Positions 35,147 through 44,562 of a stretch of 64,000 nt of DNA are shown here, in pieces. The stretch lies in contig CAJBEZ010000015.1 in assembly GCA_903952205.1 (NCBI GenBank), positions 1 to 64,000 on the forward strand. Reading direction: 5' to 3'. The notes under the pieces are model-generated. The model was given only the letters and a program-made list of their open reading frames with translations. It did no database searches and had not been told where the DNA came from. The translations under genes were made by a program, and so were the position numbers. The stretch's first letter is position 1. Every line of letters starts with the position of its first letter. The DNA is from an uncultured Desulfomonile sp. (lineage in GTDB: Bacteria; Desulfobacterota; Desulfomonilia; Desulfomonilales; Desulfomonilaceae).

Positions 35147-35449
35147 TCATGCTGATTTTTCGCTGTCCTGTTTTTTTGCCTTGGGCGTAGCCTTATTACC
35201 GACTTCCTTTTTCTTCCCTACTTTAGAGGGCTTCTTGCCGGTTGCAATTGCCTGGTCTCCGTATTTCTTCATGAACCTCTCTACGCGCCCAGCGCTATCC
35301 ACCAATTTTTGCTTTCCCGTAAAAAACGGGTGGCATGACGAACAGATTTCCAGTCGGTACTCCGGCTGTAGGGATTCTGTATTGATTTCTGCGCCACAAG
35401 CGCATCGAAATACAGAATCTTTATATTCAGGATGAATTCCTTTTTTCAT
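35147..35449 (-). CDS. rpmE: 50S ribosomal protein L31, zinc-binding form with basic tail
   Basis: 100 residues from the ATG at 35449, which has GGAGGA five bases upstream; the longer open frame to 35611 is not supported. C+ type L31 with four zinc cysteines (FRCACGAEI ... [31 protein letters not shown]). Residues about 70-100 form an extra Lys/Pro-rich tail not present in the standard 66-70-residue protein. Located between rho and DUF1385. Confidence 0.95.
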   Translation of the reverse strand: MKKGIHPEYKDSVFRCACGAEINTESLQPEYRLEICSSCHPFFTGKQKLVDSAGRVERFMKKYGDQAIATGKKPSKVGKKKEVGNKATPKAKKQDSEKSA

Positions 35450-35485
35450 GGCTGTCCTCCAAGAATTAATTCTCAAACCATATAA

Positions 35486-35503
35486 TATATCATTATCATT
35501 ATT
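35486..35503 (-). promoter_or_regulatory. Fur/Zur-box-like hexamer repeats upstream of rpmE
   Basis: Read on the minus strand, AATAAT-GATAAT-GATATA matches three successive GATAAT hexamers of the Fur-family box at five, six and four of six positions, about 40 bases before the rpmE ATG. Zinc-type L31 genes can be linked to zinc regulation; AT-rich sequence also produces such matches by chance. Confidence 0.25.
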
Positions 35504-35656
35504 CTCTGAAAAGCAAAAGTTGACGCGCCCCTCAAGAATCTGTTCTCCTCGATACTCTTTGTCGGATTGAACTCTTTTCCAGCGGCATGCCCCAGCCAAC
35601 CGATCATCCATTCAGCTTGACCGATAGCCAAGGTTTCCCTGTCATCAAGTCTCAGG

Positions 35657-36910
35657 TCATTTGTTCATGACTTGCAAGAATTCCCGATTGGAATCCGTCT
35701 GCATTATTTTATCCAGCAGGAATTCCATTGCATCGACAGAATTCATGTCCGCCAGCAGTTTGCGTAGTAGCCATATCCTCTGCAGATCTTGTGGATTGAG
35801 AAGTAATTCTTCTTTTCGAGTTCCGGAACGGTTGATATCTATGCATGGGAATATGCGGCGTTCTAGGAGGCGTCTGTCCAAATGAATCTCCATGTTGCCT
35901 GTGCCCTTGAATTCCTCATAGATGACTTCATCCATCTTGCTGCCGGTATCAATAAGAGCGGTAGCGATTATCGTAAGGCTACCTCCTTCTTCAATGTTAC
36001 GTGCGGCCCCAAAGAATCTCTTGGGTCTGTGAAGCGCATTTGAGTCCACCCCACCCGAGAGTATTTTGCCGCTTGGCGGCACCACAGTATTGTGAGCTCT
36101 GGCTAATCGGGTAATGCTATCCAATAAAATGACGACGTCCCTCTTGTGTTCGACCAGTCTCTTGGCCTTTTCGATAACCATGTCAGCTACCTGAACATGC
36201 CTTTGGGCTGGTTCATCAAAAGTTGACGAAATCACTTCTCCCCTTACTGAACGCTGCATATCGGTAACTTCTTCAGGGCGTTCGTCAATCAAAAGTACGA
36301 TCAAATATACGTCTGGATGGTTAATTGTAAGGCTGTTGGCAATTTGTTGAAGAAGCACTGTCTTGCCGGCTTTGGGAGGAGAAACTATAAGAGCGCGCTG
36401 GCCTTTGCCGATCGGCGCTACAAGGTCCATGATCCTCATAGAATACTGAGTGGGATTGATCTCAAGTTTCAGTTTCTCATCAGGATAAAGGGGTGTCAGA
36501 TTATCGAAGAGGACTTTGTCCCTAACTTTCTCCGGATCCTCTCCGTTAATTAACTCAACCTTGAGTAGGGCAAAATATCTCTCAGTGTCCTTGGGTGGAC
36601 GAATATACCCCGAAACGGTATCTCCCGTGCGCAGGTTAAACCTTCTTATCTGGCTCGGAGACACATATATGTCATCCGGTCCAGGGAGGTAGTTGTAGTC
36701 TGGCGCCCTCAGAAAACCAAAACCGTCAGGGAGCGTTTCTATAACCCCCTCACCCCGAATGGGTTGCTCCTTTTCCTGTTGCTGGTGCGCCTGTAAAATT
36801 GCAAAAATTAGTTCCTGTTTCCGCATACTGCTAGCGCCTTCAATGTCGAGGGAGTTAGCTATAGCCAGAAGTTGACTGACTTTTTTTTCTTTTAACTCTT
36901 GAACGTCCAT
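35657..36910 (-). CDS. rho: Transcription termination factor Rho
   Basis: 417 residues. N-terminal helical domain, RNA-binding cold-shock domain with [21 protein letters not shown] (about 54-75), Walker [15 protein letters not shown] (about 178), Walker B VILLDSIT, and the Q/R-loop residues around [22 protein letters not shown]. Hexameric ATP-dependent RNA translocase. Ribosome-binding site AGGAGA. First gene of the minus-strand rho-rpmE-DUF1385-prfA set, with a leader of up to about 200 bases. Confidence 0.97.
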   Translation of the reverse strand: MDVQELKEKKVSQLLAIANSLDIEGASSMRKQELIFAILQAHQQQEKEQPIRGEGVIETLPDGFGFLRAPDYNYLPGPDDIYVSPSQIRRFNLRTGDTVSGYIRPPKDTERYFALLKVELINGEDPEKVRDKVLFDNLTPLYPDEKLKLEINPTQYSMRIMDLVAPIGKGQRALIVSPPKAGKTVLLQQIANSLTINHPDVYLIVLLIDERPEEVTDMQRSVRGEVISSTFDEPAQRHVQVADMVIEKAKRLVEHKRDVVILLDSITRLARAHNTVVPPSGKILSGGVDSNALHRPKRFFGAARNIEEGGSLTIIATALIDTGSKMDEVIYEEFKGTGNMEIHLDRRLLERRIFPCIDINRSGTRKEELLLNPQDLQRIWLLRKLLADMNSVDAMEFLLDKIMQTDSNREFLQVMNK

Positions 36911-37205
36911 GCCTTCTCCTGATCAATTGTTTTGTAATAAAATATAGTTGATTATTTTGTTTTCTTGGGATCTATAAAAAAAGTCGAAGCAATTCTTTAA
37001 GACAGGTCAAATAGGAAAACGAATTCTGAAGATCTTTCGTTGCGCCCCAACCGGTTTTGGGAATTCCTCGGGTGGTTTCTCGGGTTTAGATAGATTGACA
37101 CCCACGTAGCAGCTGTCCAAAGATTAAAGGAGCCCGTCCGAACTGTCAAGCATTTTATGAAATTTGGTTGTTGATCATTCAGCCAGACACCAATACAATC
37201 GGCGC

Positions 37206-37949
37206 ATGCGACAAATTGCCCTACCACTATTTGATTCGAAAGTCTTTTCCTTCTCTGACGTCGTTGTCCATCCAGGAATATCCAGGTCTATAGAATTGCT
37301 GGAATCTTCATTGACAGAGATTCCACATTCAGATCCCGTGTCTAAAAGAATTCTTCTGCATGGTCCATCGGGTTCCGGGAAAACCATGCTCCTCCGAGCT
37401 TCAGTCGAATACTTTAAACATGTAAGTCCCTCGATTTACGGAAAGTGTTTCTTTGTTAGTGTCGAGGATCACGGAACCAGTGAATCCACACTCAAGTCAT
37501 TGGCGCAATTTGATAATGAGGAATTCACTGGAGTCAGGTTGGTATGTGTGGATGACGTGGATAAAGTTTCAGAACAGGAATCTAACCATCTCTGGAGCTT
37601 ATGGAATAGGGTTATGGTCGCGGGGGCCCAACTCATTTGCGCTTCCGCTGTTGGTCCGGAAGAGCTATTTGCCGGAAATTCCCATCTCCGATCCAGAATG
37701 CTGTCCGGTTTGTCGCTTGAGCTGACGCCGCCCAATGACGATGTTCGGGTTCGTATTTTAGATGGGATGGCCTCAAGAAGAGGTATCAGACTCACTCACG
37801 ATGTCATAAACTATCTGTTGTCGAGAAAATCCAGAAACCTAAAAAAACTCGAAGACATGTTGGATATTCTAGATGAGAAGTCTCTTCAAGAACGCAGGAG
37901 GGTTACCCTGCGTTTTATAAAGGACCTTGAATCGGAACAAACCTTATAG
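37206..37949 (+). CDS. hda: DnaA-related AAA ATPase, Hda-like
   Basis: 247 residues from the ATG at 37206 (the open frame begins at 37164). The first residues read MRQIALPLF, matching the clamp-binding consensus Q-L-S-L-P-L-F that tethers Hda to the DNA polymerase sliding clamp, which supports this start. AAA core: Walker A GPSGSGKTMLL, Walker B LVCVDDVD, sensor region SRMLSGLSLELTPPNDDVR. No C-terminal DnaA helix-turn-helix, so it is an Hda/DnaA-paralogue that may stimulate DnaA-ATP hydrolysis (family knowledge). It is 64 bases upstream of recO. Confidence 0.85.
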   Translation: MRQIALPLFDSKVFSFSDVVVHPGISRSIELLESSLTEIPHSDPVSKRILLHGPSGSGKTMLLRASVEYFKHVSPSIYGKCFFVSVEDHGTSESTLKSLAQFDNEEFTGVRLVCVDDVDKVSEQESNHLWSLWNRVMVAGAQLICASAVGPEELFAGNSHLRSRMLSGLSLELTPPNDDVRVRILDGMASRRGIRLTHDVINYLLSRKSRNLKKLEDMLDILDEKSLQERRRVTLRFIKDLESEQTL

Positions 37950-38013
37950 GCCGTTTGTGGCATATTTATAACTCAGTTCATGGTTTTGTATTCTGCAAAA
38001 TTTCCGGGTTAGC

Positions 38014-38766
38014 ATGACAACCAGATCAATAATAATGAAAAAGATGGATAGAGGTGAAGCCGACGAAACGGTTATATTCCTGTCCCGTGAACGGGGGTGG
38101 CTTACTGGAATAGCCAAGAATTCAAGAAAGAGTCGCGTCAGATTCGGGGGGCATTTGGAGCCTTTCTGCCTGGTTGATCTGGCTGTGCGTTCCAGAAAAA
38201 AAGACAACATGGTCTGGATAGATGAGTCACACATGTTTCAAGGATTCTTGAGGATTAGGGGCAACATGAAATCTTTGGCCAGGGTTTCCTATTTTTTTGA
38301 GCTTGCTTACGTCTTCTTGCCCGAAGCCTTGCCAGACCCAAATGTATTTGATTTTCTCAAGAACTTCCTTGAAACTCTTGACTCGTCCAATCCTGGGTCC
38401 ATCGAACTGCTGGTCAGTGAAATTCATCTTCTTGGGCTCCTGGGGTTTCAACCGTCTTTTAACTGTTGCCCTTTTTGTGGCCAGGGATTCGCTTCCAACA
38501 CGGAAGCCTACTTTTCTCCGCTCTTTGGAGGCGCCGTTCATAAAGAATGCGCTGAATACGAACCTTCACCCCACATAAACATGAGTCCAGCCACGTTGGC
38601 GGCATTGCGACATGGACTGAACTCAGACTCTAGACTGGTGGGTAGGATAAAACTCAGCAGGAGCGCTGAACAAGAAATTCGAGAAAGTCTATCGGCTTTT
38701 GTTCGATGTTTGAGGGGGGAAGACATCAAGTCTTTGCGATTTATGGAGAGTGTAGGCTATTTATAA
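38014..38766 (+). CDS. recO: DNA repair protein RecO
   Basis: 250 residues. N-terminal OB-fold with FLSRERGWLTGIAKNSRKSR, a central helical region (YFFELAYVFLPEALPDPNVFDFLKNFLETLD), and a zinc motif FNCCPFCGQ ... GGAVHKECAEY. RecO loads RecA on SSB-coated DNA with RecR in the RecFOR gap-repair pathway. It is probably co-transcribed with the Hda-like gene. Confidence 0.93.
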   Translation: MTTRSIIMKKMDRGEADETVIFLSRERGWLTGIAKNSRKSRVRFGGHLEPFCLVDLAVRSRKKDNMVWIDESHMFQGFLRIRGNMKSLARVSYFFELAYVFLPEALPDPNVFDFLKNFLETLDSSNPGSIELLVSEIHLLGLLGFQPSFNCCPFCGQGFASNTEAYFSPLFGGAVHKECAEYEPSPHINMSPATLAALRHGLNSDSRLVGRIKLSRSAEQEIRESLSAFVRCLRGEDIKSLRFMESVGYL

Positions 38767-38796
38767 TTGACGGTTTTTTAATGTCCGGTCAGTTTT

Positions 38797-39807
38797 TTAT
38801 GGTTTGCCGCTACCTGCGCTTTCCAGTAGCCTGTCGATTATTGAATGCGATTTATCTACCCCTCCCGAAGCCGGAAGCTCCAACTGCTTCTTATCAACTG
38901 AAGCGGCTAAAGTCTCTTTCAATTCCCTGATCTGTTTAAGGTACGATTCCCCATTAGACTGAAGTTGGCGGTTTTGAAGATTGCTCGACGCCAATTCTTT
39001 TTTAAGACCTTCAAACTCGGCGATAATCCGCGTAGATTCGGTTCTTGATTGGTCAAGTAACCCCCTCATCTGGGCAACCTGATTCTGACATTCATTGAAA
39101 TTGTTATTAATCTGAGACAGTCTCTCTTCGGCGTTGTTCTTGAGTTGAGTAGCGTCAGACCATGCCTTCTTGAGGGTAGTCAAGAGTTGTTCTTTATCGT
39201 TAAGTTCCGCTTCTATTTTTGAAACCAAGTCGCTTTTTTCCGCCAGTCTGGCTTCCAGTTTGCTCAGAGTATCTTCCGTCTGTGATTGCGTATTCATGGA
39301 ATCCGCTTTCAGGGATTCAAATTCTCTTTTCAGTCCTTCCCGTTCTTGCGAAACAATTTCAAAATTTACCAGCGCTTTCTTGAGATCGTCGTCCCTTTTT
39401 GAAAGATCGGATGTTAAGGATTCCATCCTTCTGAGCGCCTGATCGGCTTTAAATTCTGCGATGGCCTTGGCCCCAATAAGCGCTATTCTATTCTGATTGG
39501 AAAGACCAACATTTTCGTTATCTGGGGTCCTATCCGATAGCCCCCCCCCTGTTTCTCGCAGGGCGGCTTCCTGAAGTTCTTTTAGCTTCTCTAAGAGCAT
39601 TTTATTGGATGCCGTCAATTCCATATTTTCGGATTCTAAGGATGATAGCCTTGCTTCAGTAAGTTTCAATTCAGATTCGAGGCTCGCCGGCGTTCGAGAG
39701 GTCTTGTCAGTCGCAGATGTGGATGCCTGGTCGGTTTTGCCTCCGCAGGATTGAAGAGCCAGTGATACAAATAAGAATAAGATTGAGAACAATTTTAAGG
39801 TTTTCAT
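38797..39807 (-). CDS. Coiled-coil lipoprotein with a G9 tract
   Basis: 336 residues from the ATG at 39807, with AGGAGAG six bases upstream. Signal peptide MKTLKLFSILFLFVSLALQSC ends at a lipobox L-A-L-Q-S-C, so the mature protein is lipid-anchored at the following cysteine. The rest is a long heptad-rich coiled coil (about 45-310, e.g. ELKLTEARLSSLESENMELTAS split by a G-G-G-L-S-D turn). The turn is encoded by nine consecutive G on the coding strand (plus 39541-39549), a length prone to slippage. No enzymatic motif; a spacer or tether in the envelope is likely. Confidence 0.85.
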   Translation of the reverse strand: MKTLKLFSILFLFVSLALQSCGGKTDQASTSATDKTSRTPASLESELKLTEARLSSLESENMELTASNKMLLEKLKELQEAALRETGGGLSDRTPDNENVGLSNQNRIALIGAKAIAEFKADQALRRMESLTSDLSKRDDDLKKALVNFEIVSQEREGLKREFESLKADSMNTQSQTEDTLSKLEARLAEKSDLVSKIEAELNDKEQLLTTLKKAWSDATQLKNNAEERLSQINNNFNECQNQVAQMRGLLDQSRTESTRIIAEFEGLKKELASSNLQNRQLQSNGESYLKQIRELKETLAASVDKKQLELPASGGVDKSHSIIDRLLESAGSGKP

Positions 39808-39876
39808 TCTTGGCTCTCCTTTCAACATAAACAATCTAAGCTAAATACCAACGAAGAAACTTGATTCATTTAAATA

Positions 39877-39905
39877 ATTCTATTGTCAAAATATCATAAT
39901 GTCAA
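39877..39905 (-). promoter_or_regulatory. Strong sigma70-type promoter of the lipoprotein gene
   Basis: Minus-strand TTGACA (39900-39905), 17-base spacer, TAGAAT (39877-39882, five of six). The leader to the ATG at 39807 would be about 63 bases. Confidence 0.65.
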
Positions 39906-40351
39906 TTTAAATATAATGAATATAGCATGTTATTAGAATAATGATATTATGATTATAAATTATAGCGTTACCGTATGTTAGGAGAATGAAGAACCGGCAT
40001 TATGTTGATGGTAAACCTGTTGCGAAATCAAGTTCATGAAAGCGCTAAACTCATCGAATTTATAGGATTCAGTCTGACACAAGTTCTACCTCATTCGCCT
40101 TGACAACTTTCTTTGTTATTTGCTATCTATCAACCATAAGCTATTCTTTCTCCACATTGGCGAGATCCGAAAATATAAACCGTATAAGGCGGGAAACCTT
40201 GTTTGACACGATTCCCTACCAGTTTGTTGGATGTCGAACAATTCCTTTATTTTTTAAAACAGAACCGAGTCGATCAGTGCCTACAGCGTTTTTGAATTTT
40301 TGCGATAACGCTCTTGTTCACAACTAATGAATCCCAGAAGGGGGCCAGAGA
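39906..40351. other. AT-rich divergent intergenic region
   Basis: About 446 bases without a supportable gene. A TTGACA begins at 40099 but no matching -10 was found at the right distance (TATCTA at 18 bases is weak). The ACAD gene that follows has a usable GAAGGGGG ribosome-binding site. Confidence 0.3.
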
Positions 40352-41521
40352 ATGTCGTTAAATTTTGATCTACCCAAGGATGCCGAGCTAACCAGAAAAG
40401 TAGTGAGGGAATTCGCCGAGAAGGAAATTGCGCCGATAGCGCAGGAACTTGACGATAATGAAGAGTTTTCTGAGGCGTTGACGCGAAAAATGGGCGAACT
40501 TGATTTTTTTGGACCCTTTGTGTCCGAAGAGTACGGCGGCAGCGATGTAGGTTACTTGAACTACATCATCATGGTTGAAGAAATAGCCAGGATAGATGGA
40601 TCCCAGGCTGCTACAATCGCCGCCGGCAATTCATTGGGTATTGCTCCTATCTTTTATTTTGGAACCGAGGAACAAAAGCGAAAGTGGTTACCCGATTTGT
40701 GCAAAGGAAATATTTTGGCCTCTTTCGGTCTCACAGAACCGGACGCCGGTTCAGACGCTGGGGCTTCAAAGACCTCTGCGTTTCTAGATGGAAATGAATG
40801 GGTCATAAACGGCAGCAAGATTTTTATTACCAATTCGGCTACTGACATGAGCGCAGTATGCGTCGTGCAATGCGTTACTGACAGTTCTAATCCCAAAAAA
40901 CCCCAAATTAGCTGCATTCTTGTTGAAAACGGCACTAAGGGATTTACAGCGGAAAAGATGCACGGGAAAATGTGCTGGCGGTCATCAAACACTGGTTTGC
41001 TGACGTTCCAGGATTGTAGGGTCCCTAAGGAAAACTTACTGGGCGGACTAGGAGAAGGTTTTCATCAGATGCTTAACACTTTGGATGGGGGTCGGCTCTC
41101 GATAGGAGCTATGGGGCTCGGTGGAGCACAGGGGGCCTTTGAGCTTGCCTTGGACTATTCTAAGAAACGACAGCAATTCGGACGCCCTATAGGATCATTT
41201 CAGGCCAATGCGTTCAAACTGGCGGATATGGCTACTGAAATCGAAATGGCAAGGTTGCTTCTGTACAAGGCCTGCTGGTTGAAGGACAACGGTAGACTTT
41301 CCCCTAAACATGGAGCAATGGCCAAATTGGTCTGTTCTGAAACCTACTATCGGGCCGCCAACCACGCTGTTCAGATGTATGGTGGGTATGGCCTTATGAA
41401 AGACTATGCGGTAGAAAGGCACTATCGAAATCAGAAACTGTTGGATATAGGCGAAGGAACCTCTGAAGTTCAAAGGATTGTAATAGCGAGAAATATTGGT
41501 GTGCCAGGCAAGTCGATGTGA
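40352..41521 (+). CDS. Acyl-CoA dehydrogenase, short/medium-chain type
   Basis: 389 residues, standard ACAD length. FAD/substrate motifs SFGLTEPDAGSDAGASKT and INGSKIFITNS, the LSIGAMGLGGAQGAFELALDYSKKRQQFG signature, and the catalytic Glu in LDIGEGTSEVQR. Oxidises acyl-CoA to enoyl-CoA, passing electrons to ETF. It opens a plus-strand set that includes an XRE-cupin regulator, an EMO-type oxidoreductase and EtfBA, so it is likely the dedicated donor to this ETF. The chain length or ring-acyl preference is not readable. Confidence 0.94.
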   Translation: MSLNFDLPKDAELTRKVVREFAEKEIAPIAQELDDNEEFSEALTRKMGELDFFGPFVSEEYGGSDVGYLNYIIMVEEIARIDGSQAATIAAGNSLGIAPIFYFGTEEQKRKWLPDLCKGNILASFGLTEPDAGSDAGASKTSAFLDGNEWVINGSKIFITNSATDMSAVCVVQCVTDSSNPKKPQISCILVENGTKGFTAEKMHGKMCWRSSNTGLLTFQDCRVPKENLLGGLGEGFHQMLNTLDGGRLSIGAMGLGGAQGAFELALDYSKKRQQFGRPIGSFQANAFKLADMATEIEMARLLLYKACWLKDNGRLSPKHGAMAKLVCSETYYRAANHAVQMYGGYGLMKDYAVERHYRNQKLLDIGEGTSEVQRIVIARNIGVPGKSM

Positions 41522-41578
41522 TATTTGCGCATCGTGCCGGATTAACTTGGAAAGGATATCTAGCTGAAAGGATAGGAC

Positions 41579-42265
41579 ATGGACCAAGAGTTCAAAGAGA
41601 CTTCATATCAGTCTTTTCGCGACACGGTTGATGGATATGGAGAAGATAAAGGGAGTGACTTTCTGACCGACCCGGCGGCGGTTGAAGCGGCAAGACTGGA
41701 ATCCCAGACCGAGATGGAAACCAATCACGGTTCTAAGCTAAAATCGGCCAGGGAGAATCTGGGGTATTCAATTAAAGAACTTGCGGCCAAGGTTGGGATT
41801 TCACTTGAATTGCTCGAAGAAGTTGAAGAAGGCAGGAGGATTCTGCCACTTGGACAACTAATCAAAGTGAGTAAAGCCTTGTCTCTCAAGATGGCCGACT
41901 TTATATCCGAAGGCGATAAGCCCTTTACTATTGTGAGGGCGAAGGAAAGAAAAAGCTTCAAACGCTTTGGGAAGTCGAGAGAAGAGCACCGAGGCTATGA
42001 ATACGAATCTTTGGCCTCAGACAAGAAAGACAGGCTCATGGAGCCGTTTATCGTGACTCTCCATCCTACAGACGCAGACGAGCCATCGTCTCACGATGGA
42101 CAGGAATTCATCTATGTCCTCGAAGGTCAGATGGATGTCCTGGTAGGAGAAAAAAGAGAAGTTCTAGACCCTGGCGACGCCGTTTATTATGACTCGGGCG
42201 ACATTCACTTGGTCAAGGCGCACGGCGACAACCCGGCAAAAATTCTCGCTGTCCTGATAAGTTAG
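41579..42265 (+). CDS. XRE-family regulator with cupin domain
   Basis: 228 residues. Helix-turn-helix XRE domain at about 52-106 (LKSARENLGYSIKELAAKVGI then LEEVEEGRRILPLGQLIKVSKAL) and a C-terminal Cupin_2 domain about 150-225 (SSHDGQEFIYVLEGQMDVLVG ... DPGDAVYYDSGDIHLVKAHG) that would sense a small molecule. Such HTH-cupin proteins are usually repressors or activators of adjacent catabolic genes; here the target is probably the acyl-CoA dehydrogenase/EMO/Etf set. It lies 57 bases after the acyl-CoA dehydrogenase. Confidence 0.9.
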   Translation: MDQEFKETSYQSFRDTVDGYGEDKGSDFLTDPAAVEAARLESQTEMETNHGSKLKSARENLGYSIKELAAKVGISLELLEEVEEGRRILPLGQLIKVSKALSLKMADFISEGDKPFTIVRAKERKSFKRFGKSREEHRGYEYESLASDKKDRLMEPFIVTLHPTDADEPSSHDGQEFIYVLEGQMDVLVGEKREVLDPGDAVYYDSGDIHLVKAHGDNPAKILAVLIS

Positions 42266-42341
42266 CGTCAGCGTCATGAGTGAAAAACATGGATCGACAG
42301 GACTGAATAAATGCCTCTCCCCTTTTTTGTATATCTTTAAT

Positions 42342-42367
42342 AGAACCCGAAGGAATCACCGGGTTCT
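42342..42367 (+). terminator. Hairpin after the XRE-cupin gene (weak terminator or attenuator)
   Basis: AGAACCCG (42342-42349) and CGGGTTCT (42360-42367) form a perfect 8-bp stem with a 10-base loop, followed by TCTAATTCTC. The T-run is poor, so partial termination before the downstream oxidoreductase is plausible. Confidence 0.4.
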
Positions 42368-42436
42368 TCTAATTCTCAGAGACATTCGTGAGTTTTTTCC
42401 GTTATCTGCTCTTGCCTAAATGAGATAAGGCCACCT

Positions 42437-44503
42437 ATGGTTCAACGAGGTTACTTGCCCATGGACATCCTTAAGCCGGCGGACACTCCACTTTTGGGGA
42501 TTCCTGCCCCCGTTATAGCGCTTTGCGTACTTGTCCTGGCCGCCATCTTTTTTTCATACGTCATGTACAAGCGCATCGATCTGATGCGGAAAGCGGCTCC
42601 GGACCCCCGGTTTTCGAACATCCCCGCTCGCGTCTGGCGTGCGCTTTTATACGGTTTTGGACAGTGGAGACAGCCACGATATCTGGGCGCCGGCATACTC
42701 CACATCCTTCTGTTCGCAGGTTTCATGATACTCTCCCTGCGATCTTTGACATTGATAGGCAGAGGGTTTTCGTCAACATTCCATCTCCCCTTCCTGACAG
42801 GGCCGATTGGGTTCGCTTACGAATCGTTGAAGGACTATACGGTATTGGTAGTACTGATAGTTTGTGTGATAGCGATTCTAAGGAGGGCGATCTTTCATCC
42901 ATCTCGCTATCAGCATCCAGGTGTCCCGGGTCACGAATATGAGGCGTACGTTATTCTGGGATTAGTTGCGGCCCTTATGGTCACTGACATGGTGCACGAT
43001 GGCAGCCTCTTCAAGCTGGAATCCGTCCCCGGGGCATACCATTGGTTCCCTGCGGCCGCCTTTGCCTCGCTCTTTATGCCATCTCATGACTCTTCTGTTT
43101 TAAACGCATTGCACGTTGGTGGGTACTGGGCTCATATCCTGGTATTTTTCGGACTCCTAAATTATCTCCCGATATCAAAGCATTTTCACGTTATTACAGC
43201 CATTCCCAACGTCTACTTTTCAAACCTGAACCGGGGGGCCATCAAACCTGTCAGATACGGCGTTGAGGACTGGATGACACTCGACCAATGCGGCGTCAGT
43301 GATCTGACCAGTTTTACGTGGAAACACATTCTCGACTTTTATTCTTGCGCGGATTGTGGCCGTTGTACTGACAATTGTCCAGCCAATGCCGTCGGCAGGA
43401 CTCTGTCACCCAAAATGATCAGTGTTAAAGCCAGGGACTACGCTTACGAGAATTATCCCATTTTTGGCAAAGCGCATTCAGGCGGTAGCGAAAACAAGAA
43501 ACTCGTCGGGGACATTATTACGGAGAGTGAAATATGGGCTTGCACGACTTGTGGAGCTTGTGAGGCTGAATGCCCAATCTTTATAGAGTATATTGACAAG
43601 ATTGTCGATATGAGACGCTATCTCATTGATCGGGGAGAAATACCTCAATCGCTGCAAAAACCGCTTCAACAAATAAAGAAAAAGGGCAACGCTTACGGCG
43701 CCATGAAGTCCAAAAGGGCGGCGTGGGCCAAAGGACTCGAAGATGCGGAGGTTCGTATTCTTTCCGAAGGTGAGTCCTGCGACCTCCTTTTTTTCGTAGA
43801 TAGTTGCGGTTCGTTTGATCCCCGTATCCAGGAAATAAGCAAGTCTTTTGCCAAGATTATGTCACGAAACAATCTTGATTTTGCCATTCTGGGCCAGGAT
43901 GAGAACGATTCAGGCAATGAGGTTAGAAGACTGGGAGAAGAGGGGCTTTTTGAGCAGGTGTCGGCCAAGAACATAGAAGCGTTCAAGTCCCGCAACTTTA
44001 ACGAAATAGTCTCATTTGACCCCCATGCGTTGAATGCTATTAGAAACGACTATCCGGAGACTTTCCCGGTTATTCACTCCAGTCAGTTGATATCACGTTT
44101 GTTGAACCGAAAAACGATGTCATTGAACCGGGACTGGGTTGGAGACAGGGTTGTAACCTATCATGATCCTTGTTACCTGGGGAGACATAATGGTGTGTAC
44201 GATGAGCCGCGCGATGTCCTGAAATCCATACCAGGTATTAAATATAAAGAAATGGAACGTTCTTTTTCGAGAAGTTTCTGCTGCAGTGGCGGTGGTCTTT
44301 TACTCTGGTATGAAAACGAGGACGAAAAGGAACGGATGGGAGAGGTTCGTGTAAGAATGGCTGCGGAAGTGGGGGCGCAAGTAATTGTGACTGCCTGTCC
44401 CTTCTGTCTCATCAATCTTGAAGACGCCATAAAAACGACAGGAAATGAGGGTAAGATTGAGGTTATTGATCTGATCGAACTTGTCGATAGATCTATGTCC
44501 TAA
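42437..44503 (+). CDS. Membrane Fe-S oxidoreductase of EMO type (ETF:menaquinone oxidoreductase-like)
   Basis: 688 residues. N-terminal membrane domain (about 20-270, five or six helices, NarI-like, with histidines in GAGILHILLFAGF, DMVHDG and GYWAHILVFFGL suited to heme b). Then two [4Fe-4S] motifs CADCGRCTDNCP (C304, 307, 310, 314) and CTTCGACEAECP (C369, 372, 375, 379), then two CCG-type domains. The second CCG domain is intact (HDPCYLG, FCCSGGG, ACPFCL). In the first, EKCCGD is ENDSGN (489-494) and CPHCFN is DPHALN (528-533), so four cysteines are gone. In syntrophs this protein passes electrons from EtfAB to menaquinone. EtfB follows 59 bases later. Confidence 0.85.
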   Translation: MVQRGYLPMDILKPADTPLLGIPAPVIALCVLVLAAIFFSYVMYKRIDLMRKAAPDPRFSNIPARVWRALLYGFGQWRQPRYLGAGILHILLFAGFMILSLRSLTLIGRGFSSTFHLPFLTGPIGFAYESLKDYTVLVVLIVCVIAILRRAIFHPSRYQHPGVPGHEYEAYVILGLVAALMVTDMVHDGSLFKLESVPGAYHWFPAAAFASLFMPSHDSSVLNALHVGGYWAHILVFFGLLNYLPISKHFHVITAIPNVYFSNLNRGAIKPVRYGVEDWMTLDQCGVSDLTSFTWKHILDFYSCADCGRCTDNCPANAVGRTLSPKMISVKARDYAYENYPIFGKAHSGGSENKKLVGDIITESEIWACTTCGACEAECPIFIEYIDKIVDMRRYLIDRGEIPQSLQKPLQQIKKKGNAYGAMKSKRAAWAKGLEDAEVRILSEGESCDLLFFVDSCGSFDPRIQEISKSFAKIMSRNNLDFAILGQDENDSGNEVRRLGEEGLFEQVSAKNIEAFKSRNFNEIVSFDPHALNAIRNDYPETFPVIHSSQLISRLLNRKTMSLNRDWVGDRVVTYHDPCYLGRHNGVYDEPRDVLKSIPGIKYKEMERSFSRSFCCSGGGLLLWYENEDEKERMGEVRVRMAAEVGAQVIVTACPFCLINLEDAIKTTGNEGKIEVIDLIELVDRSMS

Positions 44504-44562
44504 CTACTGGATTATATATATGCGGTTCCTTTATGAATCACTTAGAATCTTTGGGAGGACCT

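Noticed and set aside
40100-40327. 75-codon ORF in the gap before the acyl-CoA dehydrogenase
   Set aside because: No ribosome-binding site, no recognisable domain, AT-rich intergenic setting.
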